A stretch of DNA of 64,000 nt from Candidatus Caldilinea saccharophila (GCA_016710365.1 JADJVW010000010.1:148620-212619); one strand, 5' to 3'. Numbered from the stretch's first letter, positions 41,153 to 53,058 are shown. Numbers and translations are program-made. Notes: generated by a model from the letters alone, not told the origin.

Positions 41153-42097
41153 ATGGATTGGATACGCAAACGCCTACGTTTATCGGCGCGAGGATGGCTG
41201 CCCTTCTGGGTCATCCTGCCCGCCCTGCTCGTGATCGCCGCGATCCAGCTTTACCCGACGATTTACACGGTCATTTTAAGTCTTCAGCAGATTGAACCTG
41301 GCACAGGACAATTTATTTTCGTCGGAGCACGGAACTTTGAGCGGCTTTTCGGCAGCATTGCCTTCATGCGCAGTCTGGTGCACACTGTCGTCTTTCTGCT
41401 CGGATATGTGACGCTAACCTTGGGCGCTTCCTTTGCCATTGCATTGCTGTTGCGGCAACGTCTGCGCTTGACGCCGCTTTATATTACGTTGATCTTTGTG
41501 CCCTGGATCATTTCTGACATAGTTGCCGGCGCCGTGTGGCGTCTGTTTGTGGTGCCGGATTATGGCTTGTTTTCGCCCTTTTTTGCCAATCCCGCGCTGT
41601 TCGGCGAGCCAAACGGCATCTCAATCTTGACCAGCGTGCCGCCCAACCAACTTGGCCCGCGCATGCCGTTGCCGCCTGCGCCTGCGCTGCTTTTTCTCAT
41701 CGTAGCGTCTACGTGGAAAATCTTACCGTTTACGACGCTGCTGATATTAGGGGCGCTGCAAACCGTTTCACCAGAAGTGCAGGAGAGCGCCAAGATCGAT
41801 GGCGCGTCAAACTGGCAGTTGTTGCTGCGTATTATTCTACCGTTGATCAAGCCCATGCTGGCGGTGACGCTTTTCTACTTGATTCTGGGGGGCATCAACG
41901 GCGTCGGCATGGTTTTCAGCCTGACGGGCGGCGGGCCAGGCACCTCCACAGAAGTGATCAGTTATCTTCTCTATTCGATCGGATTCTCCAAGCTCGACTT
42001 CGGATTGGCTGGCGCGCTATCGGTCTTTATCGCCGTGCTGAATTTCGGATTGATCGCGCTCACGCTAAAGCTATCGGCCGCTTATGAAGAACACTAA
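41153..42097 (+). CDS. Sugar ABC transporter permease (MalF-like)
   Basis: 314 residues, about six membrane segments, with the cytoplasmic EAA loop EVQESAKIDGASNWQLLLRI that docks the ATPase. The start is taken at ATG 41153 (MDWIRKRLRL); a TTG at 41120 would add eleven residues. The gene begins about 95 bases after the binding protein and overlaps the next permease by 14 bases. Confidence 0.9.
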   Translation: MDWIRKRLRLSARGWLPFWVILPALLVIAAIQLYPTIYTVILSLQQIEPGTGQFIFVGARNFERLFGSIAFMRSLVHTVVFLLGYVTLTLGASFAIALLLRQRLRLTPLYITLIFVPWIISDIVAGAVWRLFVVPDYGLFSPFFANPALFGEPNGISILTSVPPNQLGPRMPLPPAPALLFLIVASTWKILPFTTLLILGALQTVSPEVQESAKIDGASNWQLLLRIILPLIKPMLAVTLFYLILGGINGVGMVFSLTGGGPGTSTEVISYLLYSIGFSKLDFGLAGALSVFIAVLNFGLIALTLKLSAAYEEH

Positions 42098-43007
42098 ACA
42101 ACTGCGTTCATGGCCATTCAATGGTGTGCTGATTGGCATCTGCTTTGTCGTTTTCTTTCCGATTCTCAGCACGTTACTGCTATCGATCAAAGAGCCGGAG
42201 GACGTTCGCCGTAAGCCGCCTATTCTGCTGCCCTGTGATACGGAAAGCCGTGCGATTGACTTGCGCAACTGTCGTTTTTCACTAGATGGCTACAGCCGAG
42301 TGTTGCTGCTTCGACCAAATCCAGACAGCCTCTTCGGCCAATCGGTGACAGGTCGTCTGTTTACACAATATCTGCCGAATACCTTGTTTTACGCCACCTT
42401 TGCCGCCTTCATTACTACGCTGCTGGCTGGATTGGCAGCGTACGGTCTGTCGCGCTTCCGCTTCCAGGGCAGGCGTCTCCTGCTCACGTTGTTGCTGGCG
42501 CTCTCCGGCGTCCCTTTGCTGACTATGCTGCTCGCGTTATACCAGATGAATGTGCGGATGCGCCAGTTGATTCCTGGCTATGAAGAGCGGCTGTTTATGG
42601 TGGTCGTTTATGTCGGGTTTGAACTGCCCTTTGCGATTTGGGTTGTCAAGGGCTTCTTTGACGCCATCCCGGTCGAACTGGAAGAGGCAGCCAAAATCGA
42701 TGGGGCGTCACCGCTAAATGCCCTTGTTCGCATTGTAGCGCCGCTCGCCGCGCCGGGGCTGGTTTCGATCTTTCTTCTGACTTATGTCAATGTATGGAAC
42801 GAATTTATCGCCAATTATCTGCTTTTGGGCCGAAGCGAACTGCGCGGGGCCATGTATGGCATCTATGAGTATATTTCTCAATCTCTTTCCGCCTACAATG
42901 CGTTGGCCGCCGCCTGCATTTTGGTGATTCTACCCGTTATTGTCATTTTTCTCTTCACGCGTCAAGCATTCTTCCGCTCGATGCTGGAAGGCGCCATCAA
43001 AGGCTGA
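42084..43007 (+). CDS. Sugar ABC transporter permease (MalG-like)
   Basis: 307 residues with an N-terminal membrane anchor, a periplasmic loop and a cluster of helices around the EAA motif VELEEAAKIDGASPLNALVR. It forms the translocation pore with the preceding permease. The periplasmic loop (about residues 35-75) is longer than usual. The gene order binding protein, MalF-like, MalG-like is the normal one. Confidence 0.9.
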   Translation: MKNTKQLRSWPFNGVLIGICFVVFFPILSTLLLSIKEPEDVRRKPPILLPCDTESRAIDLRNCRFSLDGYSRVLLLRPNPDSLFGQSVTGRLFTQYLPNTLFYATFAAFITTLLAGLAAYGLSRFRFQGRRLLLTLLLALSGVPLLTMLLALYQMNVRMRQLIPGYEERLFMVVVYVGFELPFAIWVVKGFFDAIPVELEEAAKIDGASPLNALVRIVAPLAAPGLVSIFLLTYVNVWNEFIANYLLLGRSELRGAMYGIYEYISQSLSAYNALAAACILVILPVIVIFLFTRQAFFRSMLEGAIKG

Positions 43008-43121
43008 AAGCAGCGATAAATGGACAGGATGGGAGGGACGTTCCCGCCCCAAAGTTTCATCTTTGACAATTTACCAATTGAGCGCCAAGGGTAAAGCTTT
43101 GGTGCGGTCAGTATGAAGTGA

Positions 43122-43217
43122 ACACAGATAGACGCAGATAAACGCAGATGAGCACGGATGTCTGGCTGCTTTGAGCTTATCCGTGTTGACCTGATGCTAT
43201 CTGCGCCTATCTGCGTT
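43122..43217. repeat. Imperfect inverted repeat in the intergenic region after the ABC genes
   Basis: CAGATAGACGCAGATAAACGCAGA (from 43124) is followed, about 60 bases later, by the broadly complementary ATCTGCGCCTATCTGCGTTTT ending at 43217. The central parts GCACGGAT and ATCCGTG also pair. It resembles the ACGCAGATGAGCACGGATG palindromes common between genes in many genomes. The rest of 43008-43258 shows nothing else. Confidence 0.55.
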
Positions 43218-43258
43218 TTCTCGTTGCCACTTTACCCACCGCTTGGCGCTTCCATCCT

Positions 43259-44236
43259 TTAGGGGCGAATCAATACTTTAAGCACGCCCTTCTCGCCGGC
43301 GCACGCGAGCGCCTCGGCTGCGTCATCCAGGCCATATTCGGCGTGAATGAGCGGGCGCGGGTCGATGCGACCCTGCGCAAGCGCTGCCAGGGCAGGGGCA
43401 AAGGGGCCGCAGCGGCTCCCCAGGATCGTCACTTCATCTACAACCAGGCGGCTCAGGTCGAAACCGTCGAGCCGGTCGGCAAAGGTGCTTTTGAGCACCA
43501 GCACGCCCAGCGGGCGCAGCAGGGACAGCGCGTCGAAAAAGCCTTCCTTCGCCCCCGTGGCCTCCACTACGATGTCCGCCGGCGCGGCGGCAAGCTCGCG
43601 CAGCGTAGCGGGCGTCGCCAGCCGCGTGTGGACGCCCGCGCCGGCAAGCAGGGCGAGCTTGTTCGGGTGACGACCCACGACGGTCAGGTCACATCCTGTC
43701 CGCGCCAGCACAAAGGCGCTCAACAGGCCGAGCCGCCCGTCGCCCAGAATAATGACGCGCTGCTCTGGGCCGATTGTGACCTGTTCCAGGATTTCAAACG
43801 CCGCGGCCAGCGGTTCGGTGAAGACCGCCGCGGCGTCGGTCACGTTGTCTGGCACTGGGTGCAGGTTTGCCAGGGGGAGCAGGGTGTAATCCGCAAAAAC
43901 GCCGTCGCGCCCAATGATGCCGAGCGATGTACGCTGCCGGCAATGCTTGGCCAGGCCGCGCCGGCACAGCGCGCACACGCCGCAGCCGACGTTGATCTCG
44001 CCGACGACGCGGCGACCTTCCCAGCCAGGGTCAGCCGGTGCGCGCACCACTTCCCCGACAAATTCATGGCCGAGCACGCCACGGAAGCCACCCTTGTAGC
44101 CGCGCAGCAGTTCGATGTCGGTCGCACAGACGCCTGCCAGCCGCACGCGGATCAGCGCTTCTTCGCCGTGGGGCGTAGGCAGCGGGTAATCCTGGCGAAC
44201 GGTGAGTCTATCCTCTTGAATTAACGCAGCGCGCAT
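43259..44236 (-). CDS. Zinc-dependent alcohol/polyol dehydrogenase (MDR family)
   Basis: 325 residues. GVCATDIELLRGYKGGFRGV and LGHEFVGEVV contain the catalytic Cys and His of medium-chain zinc dehydrogenases. The four-cysteine structural zinc loop is GCGVCALCRRGLAKHC. The Rossmann part has VIILGDGRLGLLSAFVLA. It would oxidise an alcohol or sugar alcohol with NAD(P). The proximity of the sugar ABC operon, on the opposite strand, suggests a carbohydrate substrate, but this is inference. Confidence 0.88.
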   Translation of the reverse strand: MRAALIQEDRLTVRQDYPLPTPHGEEALIRVRLAGVCATDIELLRGYKGGFRGVLGHEFVGEVVRAPADPGWEGRRVVGEINVGCGVCALCRRGLAKHCRQRTSLGIIGRDGVFADYTLLPLANLHPVPDNVTDAAAVFTEPLAAAFEILEQVTIGPEQRVIILGDGRLGLLSAFVLARTGCDLTVVGRHPNKLALLAGAGVHTRLATPATLRELAAAPADIVVEATGAKEGFFDALSLLRPLGVLVLKSTFADRLDGFDLSRLVVDEVTILGSRCGPFAPALAALAQGRIDPRPLIHAEYGLDDAAEALACAGEKGVLKVLIRP

Positions 44237-44289
44237 CGTGGCTAAATCCGTTGTAGTGTAAGGAATTTTTCAAATAGCTTCTAAACAAG

Positions 44290-44321
44290 AAACGGCGAAG
44301 CGCATCAGGGCTTCGCCGTTT
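44290..44321 (-). terminator. Terminator hairpin after secF
   Basis: AAACGGCGAAGC at 44290-44301 and its exact complement at 44310-44321 surround an 8-base loop between secF and the dehydrogenase gene. On the minus strand the stem is followed by TCTTGTTT, a weak T-rich tail, so it can end secF transcription. Confidence 0.75.
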
Positions 44322-44388
44322 TGATCTAAATGTAACGCCGGACGATGTTGACGTGGTGCGTCGTCATCGCTCGACAACGTGGTCGATC

Positions 44389-45339
44389 CTACGCGGGGGC
44401 CGTGGCGCCGTGGTTGGACGTTTTTCTGGCGCCGCCGCGATGAAACAGGGAGCGTTCGTCCCACGCCGCCAGAATCTGGGTGGCGTTGAAGATCGAGCTG
44501 TACATCCCGGAGACGAAGCCGACGAGCATGGTGGCGACGAACTGCTGCAGTGTGGCGCCGCCCAGCACAAGGATGGCGACGAGGATCAGCAGCACAGTGA
44601 TCTGCGTGCCGATCGAGCGCGTCCCGGTCTCGATGATGCTGCGATTTGCCACCACCGAGAAACTCTCGCCGCGATAGCGATGGATGTTCTCGCGCAGACG
44701 GTCAAAAATGACCACGGTGTCGTTGACGCTGTACCCGATCACAGTCAGGAGCGCCGTTAAAGTGAGTGAGTCGAGCTCCCAGCCGGCGATCAAATTCATG
44801 ATGTACAGGAACGAAAGCGTGACCAGTACGTCATGAACAAGCGCAATGACAGCGGCAACGCCATAACGGAAGGGATGCGGCACGCTGCGAAACGCCCAGG
44901 CGATGTAGAGCAAAATCAGCAAAGAGGCCGCGGCGACGGCGACGACCGCGGCCTGGCTTACTTCGCGCCCGATGGTGGGTCCGAGGCTGCGATAATTGTT
45001 TTCCACCAAGGGACCAAACTGTGCTTCGAGTGACTCGCGCAGCGCCTCTTTTTGGCCGATGTCCACGGGTTTGAATTTAATCTGCACCGTCGAGTCATTG
45101 TTGACGGTGAAGACAGTCGTATCGCTGTAGCCAGCATCCATAAAGACCTGACGTACGTCCGCGGGTTGCACGGCCTGGTCAAAACTCACTTCCCAGACAG
45201 TGCCGCCGGTGTAATCGATGCTCAACGGCAGGAGCTGCCCTTTTGTCACGCCCGACCAGAGCATGAAAAGCAGGGAAGGCAAAACCAGAATGGCCGAAAT
45301 TGTAAACCAGATATTACGTTTTTCAACGATGTGATACAT
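44389..45339 (-). CDS. secF: Protein translocase subunit SecF
   Basis: 316 residues with six membrane helices and a large periplasmic loop after helix 1 (LSIDYTGGTVWEVSFDQ). The conserved SecF segment TVIGYSVNDTVVIFDRLREN follows the central helices. With SecD it uses the proton motive force to help complete protein export through SecYEG. Start ATG 45339 has GGGGGA upstream. It lies about 145 bases after secD and ends before a hairpin terminator. Confidence 0.93.
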   Translation of the reverse strand: MYHIVEKRNIWFTISAILVLPSLLFMLWSGVTKGQLLPLSIDYTGGTVWEVSFDQAVQPADVRQVFMDAGYSDTTVFTVNNDSTVQIKFKPVDIGQKEALRESLEAQFGPLVENNYRSLGPTIGREVSQAAVVAVAAASLLILLYIAWAFRSVPHPFRYGVAAVIALVHDVLVTLSFLYIMNLIAGWELDSLTLTALLTVIGYSVNDTVVIFDRLRENIHRYRGESFSVVANRSIIETGTRSIGTQITVLLILVAILVLGGATLQQFVATMLVGFVSGMYSSIFNATQILAAWDERSLFHRGGARKTSNHGATAPA

Positions 45340-45483
45340 CGCGCGTTCCCCCAGTCAACTTTGCTAAAATTTCTTCAATCCGGTGCACTTAGCGTCTAGC
45401 CGGAAACTTCTGCGGAGCATCTGGCAATATCTAGTCGTGTCAAGAAGTTACAAGACGCCGCACCCAAATTTTCGGATGAAAAC

Positions 45484-46866
45484 TTAATAGCCGACGATGG
45501 TCTGTGCGACTTTGTCCTGCTGCGAGCGGCTGCTGAGCAGCGCCCGCATAAAGGTGCGCGTCACCACAATGGCCGTAAACATCGACAGCAGCACACCCAT
45601 GCCCAGCGTCAGCGCGTAGCCCTTGACGATGCTGGCGCCAAACTGGTTGCCAAAAACATAGAGCACGGCGCAACTGATGAGTGTGGTCAGGTTGCTGTCG
45701 AAAATCGCCGGCCAGGCGCGGCTGAATCCCGCCTCAACGGCCAGACGCGGGGAGCGCCCCGAACGCAGTTCTTCTTTCAAGCGCTCGAAGATCAGGATGT
45801 TGGCGTCGACCGCCATACCGACCGAGAGCAAGAAGCCCGTGATGCCCGCCAGCGTCAACGTCACCGGAATGAGTTTGTAGATCGCCAGGTTAAAAAAGAC
45901 GTAGATGATCAACGCCACGTTCGCCAACAAGCCCGGCACGCGATACATCAACACCATGAACACAAAGACCGCACCCATGCCGATCAGGCCGGCAATGACG
46001 CTGCTGCGCACTGAATCCGCACCCAACGTCGCGCTGATGGAGCGCACATCCACCACCTTGAGCGGCACCGGCAGCGCGCCGTAGCGCATCTGGATCGCCA
46101 GCGAACCCGCCTCTTGGTCAGTAAACTGACCGCTGATCACGCCCTGGTCGCGGATAGCGGCGTTGATGACCGGCGCCGATAGCACGACGCCATCTAACAC
46201 GATCGCCATCTGCTGACCGATGTGGGAACTCGTGTAATTGTAAAACTGATCGGCGCCATCGCCGGTCAGTTCAAAGCCGATCTCCCACTGTCCATATTGA
46301 TCCTGACGCGAAAGTGCTGTGCGCAACACATCACCGGTCATGGCTGTCGTAAAGAGCTGCTCCCCGTACGGCGTCATGGCAGGATCGGCATTCGGCCCGG
46401 CCACGAAGTTCTGCACCGCGGTGGGCTTGTTGGTGGTGTTGATGATCATGCCCTGCCGGAGGTTTGCGCCCTGCGGGTCGACAAATTCGAGCTGACCCGT
46501 AGAGCGAATCGTCTCGATCGCCTGGTCAGGGTTGTTGACGCCGGGCAGTTCAGCCGTGATGCGGGTCTCGCCCTGGCTCTGCACGACCGCTTCCGAGACG
46601 CCCAGGCCATTGACGCGGCGCTCGACGATATTCTTGGCGGTGTCCATCGCGCCGGCCTGCAATTCGCGGCCTTCCGGCACATCGGCTTCCAGCATCACTT
46701 GCGTGCCGCCTTGAAGGTCCAACCCCAACTTCAGCTCCAGCGGCGTAGGCTTGCCCGATTGATCGGAGCGCACCAGCCAGTCCGGATGGGGAACCGGCAG
46801 CACGATATAAACAGCAAGTGCTGTCAACAATGCAATGAAAATCAATGAAATGGTCGTATTACGCAT
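45484..46866 (-). CDS. secD: Protein translocase subunit SecD
   Basis: 460 residues. The N-terminal helix is followed by LKLGLDLQGGTQVMLEADVP and the periplasmic P1 region. The membrane half contains AGITGFLLSVGMAVDANILI and FERLKEELRSGRS, the family hallmark. Start ATG 46866 (MRNTTIS) has GGAGTGG upstream; a TTG at 46884 is less likely. It is the partner of SecF, and the two genes follow one another as usual. Confidence 0.94.
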   Translation of the reverse strand: MRNTTISLIFIALLTALAVYIVLPVPHPDWLVRSDQSGKPTPLELKLGLDLQGGTQVMLEADVPEGRELQAGAMDTAKNIVERRVNGLGVSEAVVQSQGETRITAELPGVNNPDQAIETIRSTGQLEFVDPQGANLRQGMIINTTNKPTAVQNFVAGPNADPAMTPYGEQLFTTAMTGDVLRTALSRQDQYGQWEIGFELTGDGADQFYNYTSSHIGQQMAIVLDGVVLSAPVINAAIRDQGVISGQFTDQEAGSLAIQMRYGALPVPLKVVDVRSISATLGADSVRSSVIAGLIGMGAVFVFMVLMYRVPGLLANVALIIYVFFNLAIYKLIPVTLTLAGITGFLLSVGMAVDANILIFERLKEELRSGRSPRLAVEAGFSRAWPAIFDSNLTTLISCAVLYVFGNQFGASIVKGYALTLGMGVLLSMFTAIVVTRTFMRALLSSRSQQDKVAQTIVGY

Positions 46867-47146
46867 GCGAAGACTCCACTCCAAAAAAGCGACAAGCGCT
46901 CCACCTATTGCACAAACAAAAACAACGGATGTCTTTTGATCTGTTCTCTATCGTTGAGGATAGTCAGACTGTAACTTTGCCATTATACGCAAGGTGATAA
47001 GCGTGAGGCAAATCGCCGGGCATGATAAGGTCTTTAATATCCTGTGCTTCTACTTCCCATCACCTCGCCAATCTAGTACAATACTGGCAGCGGGCAGCGA
47101 TGTCGCGTGCTCCAAACACCCAGTAAGTTTCACAAAGGAGTGACTT

Positions 47147-48586
47147 ATGGCTAAGCAGAAAAGTTCGTTGACGGTCGATCAAGCTGGTGAGAACACGCTC
47201 GCGCAAAATGGCGCCGACGCTTTCGATCTCCCCTCATCCGCACCCATGCTGGATACAGCCGATGCTTCCGAGCAGGCTGGCGATCCCGACGAAGAAAATC
47301 CCACTGGTGAAACTCCCTATGATCCGCCGCCTGCACCCAGGCGCGTGAGCGCCTACGCGGTGGCGCTTGGGCAGTTGGAACGCGTTTCCAACTATATGAA
47401 TCTCGAAGAAGACATGCGCCTTTATCTGCGCACCTGCCAACGTGAGTTGATCGTGCACTTCCCGGTGCAGATGGATGACGGCGGCATTCGCATGTTCACT
47501 GGCTTCCGCGTCCACCACAACATGACCAAAGGCCCGACCAAAGGCGGCATCCGCTATCATCCGGATGTGACATTGGACGAATGCCGGGCGCTGGCCATGT
47601 GGATGACCTGGAAGTGCGCGCTGATGAACCTCCCTTACGGCGGCGCAAAAGGCGGTGTGATCGTCGATCCCGCCAAACTGAGCATGCGCGAATTGGAAAA
47701 AATGACGCGGCGCTATGCCACCGAGATCGGCCCCTTCATCGGGCCGGAACGCGATATCCCAGCGCCCGATATTGGCACCAACGCGCAGGTTATGGCGTGG
47801 ATCATGGACACCTACTCGATGCATCGCGGTTACTCGATCCCGGCGGTGATCACGGGAAAACCTGTCGCGATCGGCGGCACGTTGGGGCGCGAATCCGCGA
47901 CCGGGCTGGGCGTCACCTACATCACGCGCTCGATTATGAAGCAACGCTTTGGCCGCAGTTTGGACGACGCATCGGTCGCCGTCCAGGGCTTTGGCAACGT
48001 TGGCGGCTGGACCGCGCGCACCATGCACGAGCGTGGCGCCCGCATCGTGGCGATCAGCGACATATTCGGCGGCATCTACAACCCCAAGGGGATCGATCTG
48101 CGCCAGCTTCAGCATCACGTGCAAGAAACGGGCAGCGTGTTGGGCTACAACGGTGCGGACACAGTCACCAACAGCGAGTTGCTGGAGCTCGACGTCGACG
48201 TGTTGGTGCCGGCTGCGCTCGAAGGACAAATCACCAAACACAACGCCCCCAAAGTGCGCGCCACCATCGTCGCCGAGGGCGCCAACGGCCCGACAACGCC
48301 CGACGCCGACGAAATTCTGGCTGACAAGGGCGTCCTGGTTATACCGGATGTGATTTGCAACGCAGGCGGCGTCGTCGTCAGCTACTTTGAGTGGGTGCAG
48401 GGTCTGCAATCGTTCTTCTGGAACGAAGGCGAAGTGCGCCGGCAGATGGAGCGCACCTTGCTCGACAACCTCGATGTCGTCATCGGCACGACCACGCGCC
48501 GCAAATGCGACCTACGCACCGCCGCGTATATTATCTCCATCGAACGCATCCAAGAAGCGATGCGTCTGCGCGGCTTCTATCCGTAA
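47147..48586 (+). CDS. Glutamate dehydrogenase (Glu/Leu/Phe/Val family)
   Basis: 479 residues. After an acidic, low-complexity N-terminal extension of about 65 residues comes a standard catalytic core: MTKGPTKGGIRYHPDVTLDE, MNLPYGGAKGGVIVDPAKLS (with the catalytic Lys), and the NAD(P)-binding VAVQGFGNVGGWTA. The NAG signature VICNAGGVVVSYFEW closes the active site. It interconverts glutamate and 2-oxoglutarate with ammonia. AAAGGAG lies before ATG 47147. The N-terminal extension is unusual for the family and looks disordered. The 260-base divergent gap to secD shows no clear motif. Confidence 0.93.
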   Translation: MAKQKSSLTVDQAGENTLAQNGADAFDLPSSAPMLDTADASEQAGDPDEENPTGETPYDPPPAPRRVSAYAVALGQLERVSNYMNLEEDMRLYLRTCQRELIVHFPVQMDDGGIRMFTGFRVHHNMTKGPTKGGIRYHPDVTLDECRALAMWMTWKCALMNLPYGGAKGGVIVDPAKLSMRELEKMTRRYATEIGPFIGPERDIPAPDIGTNAQVMAWIMDTYSMHRGYSIPAVITGKPVAIGGTLGRESATGLGVTYITRSIMKQRFGRSLDDASVAVQGFGNVGGWTARTMHERGARIVAISDIFGGIYNPKGIDLRQLQHHVQETGSVLGYNGADTVTNSELLELDVDVLVPAALEGQITKHNAPKVRATIVAEGANGPTTPDADEILADKGVLVIPDVICNAGGVVVSYFEWVQGLQSFFWNEGEVRRQMERTLLDNLDVVIGTTTRRKCDLRTAAYIISIERIQEAMRLRGFYP

Positions 48587-48600
48587 ATGAGAGGGGGAGA

Positions 48601-48720
48601 AGGGGAGAGAGGGAGATTAAGAGATTAAGAGATTGGAGATTGCAATAGTCTCCTGTCTCCCTGTCTCCCTGTCGCTAAATAACTAAATCCCCTCTCCCCC
48701 ATTCTTCGCCCCTCACCCCT
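48601..48720. repeat. Low-complexity dispersed repeat, copy 2, with CTCCCTGTCTCC tail
   Basis: GAGATTAAGAGATTGGAGATTG at about 48618-48639 repeats the unit at 14828-14855. It is followed by the complementary-type CTCCTGTCTCCCTGTCTCC and further pyrimidine-rich stretches. It lies between the glutamate dehydrogenase stop and the flippase gene. Confidence 0.5.
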
Positions 48721-48743
48721 CGCCCCTGGTATAATACTCAGCT

Positions 48744-49739
48744 ATGAGCCGAGACCTGCGTCGCAAGTTGATTCTATCGATGGGAGGGGCGCTGATCCTC
48801 TACATCGTGCTCGTGCTGTGGAGCGATATTCGCGCGGTGCAGAGCGCGTTGCAGGCGTTTCCCTGGCAATGGCTGCCGTTGGTTTTGGGGCTGGCGCTGA
48901 TCAACTATGGCGTGCGTGTGTTGCGCTGGCACTGGTGGTTGACGCTGGTGGGCGTACAGATCTCCCGTTGGGACAGCGCTCGCGTCTTTGGCGTGGGCAG
49001 CTTGATGGTGATGACGCCCGGTAAAGTCGGCGAACTGCTCAAAGCCTACATGGTCAAGAACATCAACGGCGCGCCGATGAGCGTCACCGCGCCCATCATC
49101 GTCGCCGAGCGCATCATCGATGGCATTGCCATGTTGATCCTGGCCAGCATCGGGCTGATTGCCTTTCCCGAATCGCGCGCTCAACTGGTGTCGGTGACGC
49201 TGCTGATTGCCTTTGTGGCGGGCATCATCGTCATCCAAATCCGGCCGCTGGCGCTGCGCGTGTTGGCGATTACGCATCGCATCCCCTTGATCCGCAAATT
49301 CTCCGATCAGCTTTACACGATCTACGACAGCAGCTATCTGCTCTTCCGCCCTGGGCCGCTCACCTGGGCGCTTTTATGTGGTCTTGTCGCGTGGGGAACT
49401 TCGGGGTTGGCGTTTGGCGTCGTGTTGGTCGGTTTCGGCGCGCCGCTAAATTGGCAAAGCTTTTTCATGGCCGTCTTTATCTTCAACATCAGCACCGTGA
49501 TCGGCGCCGTCGTTGCGTTGCCAGGAGGGCTAGGCGGCTTTGAAGGCAGCGCCGTCTTCTGGGTAGTGCGGCTCTTTGGCATGAGCACCGCTACAGCCAC
49601 CGCCGCCGCGCTGATCATTCGCTTCTGCACCTTGTGGCTGGGCGTCGGGATCGGCTTTGTCAGTTTCCTGCTTTGGCACGACTTGCTGTCAGGCGCCGAA
49701 ACGGTGGATCGCAAGACCGCGCTGAATGACCCGCGCTGA
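48744..49739 (+). CDS. Lysylphosphatidylglycerol synthase TM-region/flippase-like membrane protein (UPF0104)
   Basis: 331 residues with about eight membrane helices. RVFGVGSLMVMTPGKVGELL and AVVALPGGLGGFEGSAVFWV are the two conserved loops of the UPF0104/AglD family (P-G-K-x-G-E and P-G-G-x-G-x-x-E). Members are thought to move lipid-linked molecules across the membrane. No catalytic partner gene is near. Confidence 0.82.
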   Translation: MSRDLRRKLILSMGGALILYIVLVLWSDIRAVQSALQAFPWQWLPLVLGLALINYGVRVLRWHWWLTLVGVQISRWDSARVFGVGSLMVMTPGKVGELLKAYMVKNINGAPMSVTAPIIVAERIIDGIAMLILASIGLIAFPESRAQLVSVTLLIAFVAGIIVIQIRPLALRVLAITHRIPLIRKFSDQLYTIYDSSYLLFRPGPLTWALLCGLVAWGTSGLAFGVVLVGFGAPLNWQSFFMAVFIFNISTVIGAVVALPGGLGGFEGSAVFWVVRLFGMSTATATAAALIIRFCTLWLGVGIGFVSFLLWHDLLSGAETVDRKTALNDPR

Positions 49740-49856
49740 CCTGTCAGCAAACCGCCTGCCATGTTGGCGCACGCGGTGAAATGCCCTGCCTCTCCTGTGA
49801 AAATCTGTCATCCACCTTGCTAGTGCACACGGGCTAAAATACCTCATTGGTTGCCT

Positions 49857-49920
49857 GGTAGGGGCGCGCACCCCGTGTGCGCCCGGAAGCTGGACAGGCA
49901 CGGGGGCCCGTCCCTACCAA
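49857..49920. repeat. Imperfect palindrome TGGTAGGGGCGCG...CGTCCCTACCA
   Basis: The 21-base ends TGGTAGGGGCGCGCACCCCG... at 49857 and ...ACGGGGGCCCGTCCCTACCA ending at 49920 are complementary with a few mismatches. A smaller hairpin GCGCA-CCCCG-TGTGCGC lies inside the left arm. It looks like a non-coding palindromic repeat between the convergent flippase and menD genes. Confidence 0.6.
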
Positions 49921-49949
49921 ATTTGCTGGCAGAATTACGCCCACTTGTA

Positions 49950-51670
<1,721 letters not shown>

Positions 51671-51693
51671 CGTGATTCCAACCGGATTGTCGG

Positions 51694-52924
51694 CTATGGT
51701 TGTGTGGCCTGGGGTTCGGATGCGAGCACATCCACCATTGTTTCTGCCTTGAGCGCTGTCTCGCCATTCCGCCGCAGGGTCGGAATCAGCCGTGATGCCC
51801 GCGCCTACATAGAGATGGGCAGACTCCCCGTCAAGTTGCATACAGCGCAGATTCACATAGAGGCTGGATGCGCCTTGAATATGAACGGGACCAAGGAACC
51901 CGCTGTAGAAGCTGCGGTCATACCCTTCGTGCGCCAGGATAAAGGCAAGCGCCTGATGCTTTGGCATCCCGCAGACCGCGGAGGTGGGATGCAGCTCGTT
52001 GAGCACACGGTTGGCGAGCATCAGGCGTGCTTCTTCCGGCAAATCCGCGCGGAACAGCGTCTGAAGATGCACGACCGGCCCGGCCGCGATGGTCTGCGGG
52101 CCGTGCTCCTGCACATCGGCCACGCCTGCGCTTGCAAAGAAGCCGCGAATATAAGCGCCGACCATTTCTTGCTCGACAATTTCCTTGCGCCCCCATTGGA
52201 CTGTGTCCAGCGGCTGGTGGAGCGGGCGACGTTGTGTGCCGGCCAGCGCCATGGTGGTCAGGCCGGCATCGTCCAGCGTAAGCAACACTTCGGGCGTGGC
52301 GCCGAGCCATGTGCCTACGCCAGGAATCGCCACCAACGAGACAAAGGCATCGGGATAACGTTCGCACAACATGGCAAAAGCCGTCGCGGGGGTAAAACTG
52401 GCCGGCAACGGCAGCGCGGCGGTGCGTGAGACGACCACCTTGGCAATCCCGGTGCTACGGATAAAATCGATGGCGTTGCCCACGAGTGCGGTGAACTCGC
52501 GCTCGGTGGCTGCATGGTTGCGGAGCGTCTCCGCTTGATACCAGGCGCGCGGGCTTGACGCGGGCGCGTCGTCGAGCATGGCAAAGAAACGTGCGCCGCG
52601 TCGTGCGCGGTCGTGCGAACCGTTCCCATGGTGCGTATGCAATGTCTGGCCGTCGAACCACAGATCCGCGTGCAACTGGAGCGCAGCCCCAGCCGGGTGC
52701 GAGACAAACGGAGCAAAAACAAAGGCCGGCTGGCGTGCAGCAAAATTGATAGGCGCCAGGGTTGGCGTCGCACTCAAGTCGATCACGGCTTGCGGGTGCG
52801 CCATGCCTGGCCGCTGCCACACGGCGATCGCCGCGCCAGCTTCTACAGCGGCAGCATAGATCGCGTCGACCTGCCTGTTGAGTTCCATAGCGCCGAGCCG
52901 CCCATTCCGTTCCTGCCACGCCAT
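51694..52924 (-). CDS. menF: Isochorismate synthase (MenF), one frameshift near the end
   Basis: About 410 residues. AGTQRRPLHQPLDTVQWGRK, HLQTLFRADLP, LNELHPTSAVCGMPKHQAL and LYVGAGITADSDPAAEWRD are the expected chorismate-binding-enzyme motifs. After AEWRDS the frame leaves the family. One base off, the sequence continues ALKAETMVDVLASEPQATQP to a TAG at 51694-51696, the typical end. The uncorrected frame reads through into menD and makes the two look like one fused protein, which I consider artificial. It converts chorismate to isochorismate for menaquinone. Confidence 0.87.
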
Positions 52925-53003
52925 CCTGTTCGTCCTTACCGCAACTACCCTTTGTTGGCAATCATTTTAGTGTTCGTTTTATAGTACACGAGGCGCCCCC
53001 TAA

Positions 53004-53058
<55 letters not shown>

